The translations under genes were made by a program, and so were the position numbers. Shown here one piece after another: positions 6,840 to 8,865 of a DNA stretch of 8,865 nt. Origin of the DNA: an uncultured Ruminococcus sp. Lineage in GTDB: Bacteria; Bacillota; Clostridia; Oscillospirales; Acutalibacteraceae. A model generated the notes under the pieces. It saw only the letters and a program-made list of their open reading frames with translations. It was not told where the DNA came from and searched no databases. Within the stretch, counting starts at the first letter, position 1, and every line of letters begins with the position of its first letter. The stretch is from NCBI GenBank assembly GCA_902773165.1, contig CACYDO010000262.1, positions 1 to 8,865 on the forward strand. Reading direction: 5' to 3'.

Positions 6840-7339
6840 CAAAGCTTTTTGGGGCAATTTTTATTATATCTGCGTCTGTGCTGACGGGTTTTTCGATCGG
6901 CGCGAAGCTGCACGAGCGCGTAAGGCTGCTGACCGCTCTGAGGATAATGCTGCAAAGGCTGAGAAGAGAGCTTTCGGTAAGCATGCCGGAGTACATTCAG
7001 ATGTTTGAGAATGACCACGACGAGTTAACGAAGCCGATCAGCAGCCGGATAGTGACAGAGCTAAAAGGCGGCGGCACGCCGTCAGGCAGCGTAAAATTGG
7101 CGTTTTCCTCGGCATATTCCGTAAGGCTGCTAAAATCGGAGGAGAGGGAATTCTTTTCCGGAGTTCTTTCGATGTTGGGGGAAGGGAGCTTATCGGGTGC
7201 GGAGGATATGCTTACAAATGCGGACGAGCAGATCAGGCAGTTCATTTTATCCGCGCATGAGGAAGAAAAGAACAGGTCGCGCGTCAGTCTGGCGCTATCC
7301 GTCTACATAGGGCTGGCGGCGGCGATATTATTATCGTAA
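6836..7339 (+). CDS. spoIIIAB: Stage III sporulation protein AB
   Basis: The 167-residue membrane protein is close to the usual length of about 170. A hydrophobic segment lies at residues 3-22 and another at 150-166, so both ends are in the membrane with a helical, charged middle (HERVRLLTALRIMLQRLRREL at 26-46). Members resemble part of the GspF/PilC platform of type II secretion and are thought to partner the SpoIIIAA ATPase. The ATG overlaps the spoIIIAA stop by four bases and is preceded by GGAGGAG (6821-6827) at eight bases. The assignment rests on order, length and topology together with the N-terminal pattern. Confidence 0.9.
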   Translation: MTKLFGAIFIISASVLTGFSIGAKLHERVRLLTALRIMLQRLRRELSVSMPEYIQMFENDHDELTKPISSRIVTELKGGGTPSGSVKLAFSSAYSVRLLKSEEREFFSGVLSMLGEGSLSGAEDMLTNADEQIRQFILSAHEEEKNRSRVSLALSVYIGLAAAILLS

Positions 7340-7378
7340 GGTGAAATATAGACGTCTGCGGAAAAACGGAGGTACAAT

Positions 7379-7573
7379 ATGGAGATAGATCTGTTGTTCA
7401 AGATCGCGGCTGTCGGAATAATAATCTCTGTGCTTGGTCAGGTGCTGACCAGAGCGGGCAGAGACGATCAGGCAATGCTGACGGCGCTTGCAGGACTTGT
7501 GATCGTTCTGACTATGGTAATACGTCAGGTCAGCGAGCTTTTTACGACGGTAAAATCACTTTTCGGGCTGTGA
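7379..7573 (+). CDS. spoIIIAC: Stage III sporulation protein AC
   Basis: The 64-residue protein has two membrane segments, at about 6-24 and 33-52, joined by a short loop GRDDQA that is typical of the family. It is a small integral subunit of the SpoIIIA channel. The start ATG 7379 follows GGAGGT (7368-7373) by five bases. The 39-base gap after spoIIIAB is the only real spacing within this gene set. The gene ends with two in-frame stops (TGA TGA, 7571-7576), and spoIIIAD begins six bases after the first stop. Confidence 0.92.
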   Translation: MEIDLLFKIAAVGIIISVLGQVLTRAGRDDQAMLTALAGLVIVLTMVIRQVSELFTTVKSLFGL

Positions 7574-7579
7574 TGAATT

Positions 7580-7966
7580 ATGAATATTATCCCTGTTTGC
7601 GTTATCAGCATTTTTACGGTCATATGCGCGGTATCTCTGCGGAAATACAGCGGAGAGATAGCTTCTCTTTTATTAGTAGCTGCGGTTATCTTAACGGCGG
7701 TATTTGCGATTCCCTGCGCGCAGAGCATAATTTCCTCGATAGAAGGCTTTTCCGCGGCGGCTTCTGTGAGAGAGGAATACGTGCAGGCGCTGGTAAAGAC
7801 GGTAGGTATTTGTTATCTCACGCAGCTTACCGCCGACATTTGCCGGGAAAACGGCGGACAATCCGCAGCGGCGCAGGCGGAAATATGCGGAAGGCTTGCG
7901 GTGCTGCTGATAGCCTGTCCGCTGTACGCCGATCTTATTAATGTGGTGGCAGGGTTTGTGGAGTGA
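7580..7966 (+). CDS. spoIIIAD: Stage III sporulation protein AD
   Basis: The 128-residue multi-pass membrane protein has the normal length (about 125-135). Hydrophobic stretches lie at about 3-20, 28-52 and 105-125. The conserved central block LVKTVGICYLTQLTADIC at 71-88 is followed by ENGG, as in the family. The start ATG 7580 has no good Shine-Dalgarno sequence, so translation is probably coupled to spoIIIAC, whose stop is six bases upstream. In the standard operon spoIIIAE would follow at once; here it does not. The reading frame itself appears complete, so the break lies just after the stop codon and not inside the gene. Confidence 0.92.
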   Translation: MNIIPVCVISIFTVICAVSLRKYSGEIASLLLVAAVILTAVFAIPCAQSIISSIEGFSAAASVREEYVQALVKTVGICYLTQLTADICRENGGQSAAAQAEICGRLAVLLIACPLYADLINVVAGFVE

Positions 7967-8103
7967 TGGGGGAGGAAGAATTGGAATTGTCAATGTTGAG
8001 GGCTGTCTTATACACTGCAAACCAAAGAGCACAGCCATATATAGAGAGCCTATTTTCCGGGATTATCCTATTAGCAATAAACTTAAAGACAGCTTCAAAG
8101 TAA
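7966..8103 (+). CDS. Possible 45-residue ORF overlapping the spoIIIAD stop
   Basis: ATG 7966 overlaps the spoIIIAD stop as TGATG, a common coupling arrangement, and the frame runs 45 codons to TAA. The peptide starts MGEEELELSMLRAVLYTANQ and has a hydrophobic stretch near its C-terminus (SLFSGIILLAINL). It does not resemble the signal-peptide start of SpoIIIAE. The DNA is more AT-rich than the spoIIIA genes, other frames are also open here, and its second half runs into the inverted-repeat segment. Fortuitous reading of a repeat is at least as likely as a real gene. Confidence 0.2.
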   Translation: MGEEELELSMLRAVLYTANQRAQPYIESLFSGIILLAINLKTASK

Positions 8104-8214
8104 AAATCTACGAACAGCAAAAATAAATAAAAGCAGATTAACGGATAAGATAACTGCGATAGTTCGAGAAATAAACAGGGAGGAAAGTTTCAGACAATAG
8201 GCTCTCTATGTATG
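8036..8214. repeat. 179-base segment bounded by 19-base inverted arms
   Basis: The left arm catatatagagagcctatt (8036-8054) and the reverse complement of the right arm 8196-8214 agree at 18 of 19 positions. About 141 bases lie between them, AT-rich and without a convincing gene. The arms are too far apart to be a simple terminator, and no T run follows. The arrangement fits a small non-autonomous element or two oppositely placed copies of a dispersed repeat. It sits exactly where spoIIIAE-AH are missing. I see no obvious target duplication. Confidence 0.45.
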
Positions 8215-8231
8215 TCAGCAGACTATAATAA

Positions 8232-8357
8232 TTAATCTTTACGCAAAAAAATCGCGGAGATCAGCTGACCGTCACGGTAAAGTAAAATCGGAACCATCAG
8301 CGGCGATACGCCGCCGGAACTGCCTCCGGGCGCCTGCCCGGCGCTTGCCGACAGGTT
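8232..8357 (-). pseudogene. Possible orphan C-terminal coding fragment (minus strand)
   Basis: On the minus strand a frame ending at TAA 8234-8232 reads about 41 residues with protein-like character. A Gly/Ser/Pro-rich linker (SAGQAPGGSSGG) is followed by VSPLMVPILLYRDGQLISAI and FLRKD, then the stop. Codons are like those of neighbouring genes (CTG, GGC, CGT, CAG). There is no start codon of its own except an internal ATG, and the frame runs back into the promoter of the next gene. It may be the leftover tail of a gene lost in a rearrangement. I do not recognise the family, and chance remains possible. Confidence 0.2.
8300..8341. repeat. Two adjacent GC-rich hairpins
   Basis: Hairpin one is gcggcg-ata-cgccgc (8300-8314) and hairpin two is ccgggc-gcct-gcccgg (8326-8341); both stems are perfect. 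A short T run occurs about 20 bases later (8360-8365), too far for a standard terminator. They may be a dispersed palindromic repeat, or a by-product of the Gly/Pro-rich reading frame on the minus strand. Confidence 0.4.
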
Positions 8358-8383
8358 GATTTTTTGGGATTGTGTGGTATAAT
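8356..8383 (+). promoter_or_regulatory. Probable sigma-A promoter for the DUF6472-Alum_res unit
   Basis: A perfect TATAAT (8378-8383) carries the extended -10 TG (8375-8376). A TTGATT -35 (8356-8361) matches the first four consensus bases, and the spacer is 16 bases. Transcription would begin near 8390, leaving a short leader with the GGGGAG site before the TTG start at 8410. Confidence 0.75.
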
Positions 8384-8409
8384 GGAAGATGGGAAAGGGG
8401 AGATGTGGT

Positions 8410-8595
8410 TTGAAAGAGAAAAAGTCTAATTGCGATTATTGCGTAAATTATTCGTATAACGAATTTTACGGGTGCTATGAATGCGCCGTTGACCTCGATG
8501 AGGACGAGCTTTATAGCTTCATTACAGGGAAGTATAAAAGCTGCCCGTATTTTCACCTCGGCGACGAGTATAAAATAGTTCAGAAACAAAATTGA
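8410..8595 (+). CDS. Small Cys-rich DUF6472 family protein
   Basis: The 61-residue protein of unknown function has the DUF6472 pattern: C8-DY-C11, C22-YE-C25 and a later C45 in SCPYFHLGDEYKIV, with an acidic LDEDEL between them. The paired CxxC motifs suggest a small zinc- or iron-binding fold (inference). The start is TTG 8410, seven bases after GGGGAG (8397-8402). An in-frame ATG at 8389 lies at the predicted transcription start and upstream of the RBS, so it is unlikely. The next gene starts 15 bases after the stop, so the two are probably co-transcribed. The family assignment is from recalled sequence pattern, not a search. Confidence 0.75.
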   Translation: MKEKKSNCDYCVNYSYNEFYGCYECAVDLDEDELYSFITGKYKSCPYFHLGDEYKIVQKQN

Positions 8596-8610
8596 TAAAG
8601 GAATGTGATT

Positions 8611-8865
8611 ATGGATAATTCAATGTATAAAAAGCTTGGTGTGAGCGAACCTGTCCTCGATTTCTGCGAGAGCGTTCTCTCGGAATTGAAGGACAGATTT
8701 GCAGCTATCGACGAAACGGCAGAGTATAATCAGCTAAAGGTCATCTCCGCTATGCAGGAACACCGCGTAAACGCCGCTTGCTTCGCCGCAACAACAGGCT
8801 ATGGCTACGATGACGCAGGCCGTGATAACTTAGAGCGCGTATATGCTTCCGTTTTCGGTACGGAG
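8611..8865 (+). CDS. Methionine gamma-lyase/aluminium resistance (Alum_res) family PLP enzyme (N-terminal part)
   Basis: The first 85 codons are present and the gene runs off the right edge. The N-terminal block EHRVNAACFAATTGYGYDDA followed by GRDNLERVYASVF is diagnostic of the Alum_res (YnbB-like) family, PLP-dependent fold-type I enzymes related to cystathionine gamma-synthase and usually about 420 residues long. Their true reaction is poorly defined; names such as aluminium resistance protein or methionine gamma-lyase family protein are used. The PLP lysine lies beyond the window. The start ATG 8611 follows AAAGGA (8597-8602) by eight bases. It is the second gene of the unit begun by the DUF6472 protein. 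Confidence 0.9.
   Translation, partial: MDNSMYKKLGVSEPVLDFCESVLSELKDRFAAIDETAEYNQLKVISAMQEHRVNAACFAATTGYGYDDAGRDNLERVYASVFGTE

Noticed and set aside
6093..6857. 254-codon minus-strand ORF antisense to spoIIIAA
   Set aside because: spoIIIAA has intact Walker motifs in the sense frame; the antisense peptide is His/Arg/Cys-rich shadow sequence.
7570..7941. 123-codon + strand ORF overlapping spoIIIAD in another frame
   Set aside because: The spoIIIAD frame carries the conserved family block; the other frame is Arg/Gly-rich shadow.
7941..8126. 61-codon + ORF and 60-codon minus ORF over the spoIIIAD end
   Set aside because: They overlap the real gene and each other and lack an RBS. Several frames being open at once fits short repeat DNA better than genes.
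1..8865. CRISPR arrays, tRNA or rRNA genes, riboswitches
   Set aside because: No regularly spaced repeats, no tRNA-like cloverleaf or rRNA sequence, and no riboswitch core that I recognise in any gap.

Overview
The window reads as chromosomal DNA of a Gram-positive, endospore-lineage Clostridia bacterium, most likely an Oscillospiraceae/Ruminococcus-type gut organism. The reasons are the cmk-plsC-ispH/S1 cluster with IspH and S1 fused in one chain, an NAD+-dependent DNA ligase, spoIIIA sporulation genes, strong AGGAGG-type ribosome binding sites, and a DUF6472 plus methionine gamma-lyase-like (Alum_res) gene pair. The genus is inferred from gene content and order only; no database search was possible.

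Layout, all genes on the + strand: (1) 2-133, C-terminal end of a BaiN/RdsA-type flavoprotein. (2) 134-455, a 320-base gap holding an 82-base imperfect inverted repeat, a tandem 8-mer and a run of three hairpins, probably dispersed repeats. (3) 456-3716, a tight operon of cmk (CMP kinase), plsC (lysophosphatidate acyltransferase) and a 654-residue IspH-S1 fusion, closed by an intrinsic terminator. (4) 3826-5814, ligA alone, closed by a very strong terminator. (5) 5931-7966, spoIIIAA-AB-AC-AD, the first four genes of the forespore-mother cell channel operon. (6) 7967-8388, a gene-poor junction where spoIIIAE-AH would be expected. It carries a 179-base segment bounded by 19-base inverted arms, GC hairpins and a possible orphan coding tail on the minus strand. 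(7) 8356-8865, a good extended -10 promoter, a small Cys-rich DUF6472 protein and the 5' end of an Alum_res-family PLP enzyme.

The first operon joins nucleotide supply (CDP/dCDP), phospholipid synthesis, isoprenoid precursor synthesis and translation, a grouping common in Firmicutes. The spoIIIA genes encode the ATPase (AA) and small membrane parts (AB, AC, AD) of the SpoIIIA-SpoIIQ channel, but the second half of the operon is absent here.

I see no clearly new defence or biosynthetic system. The points most worth a second look are a strong internal Shine-Dalgarno and ATG exactly at the IspH/S1 junction, which could give a free S1 protein; the truncation of the spoIIIA operon at a repeat-bearing junction; and a sharply AT-rich, AAA-lysine codon patch inside ispH.
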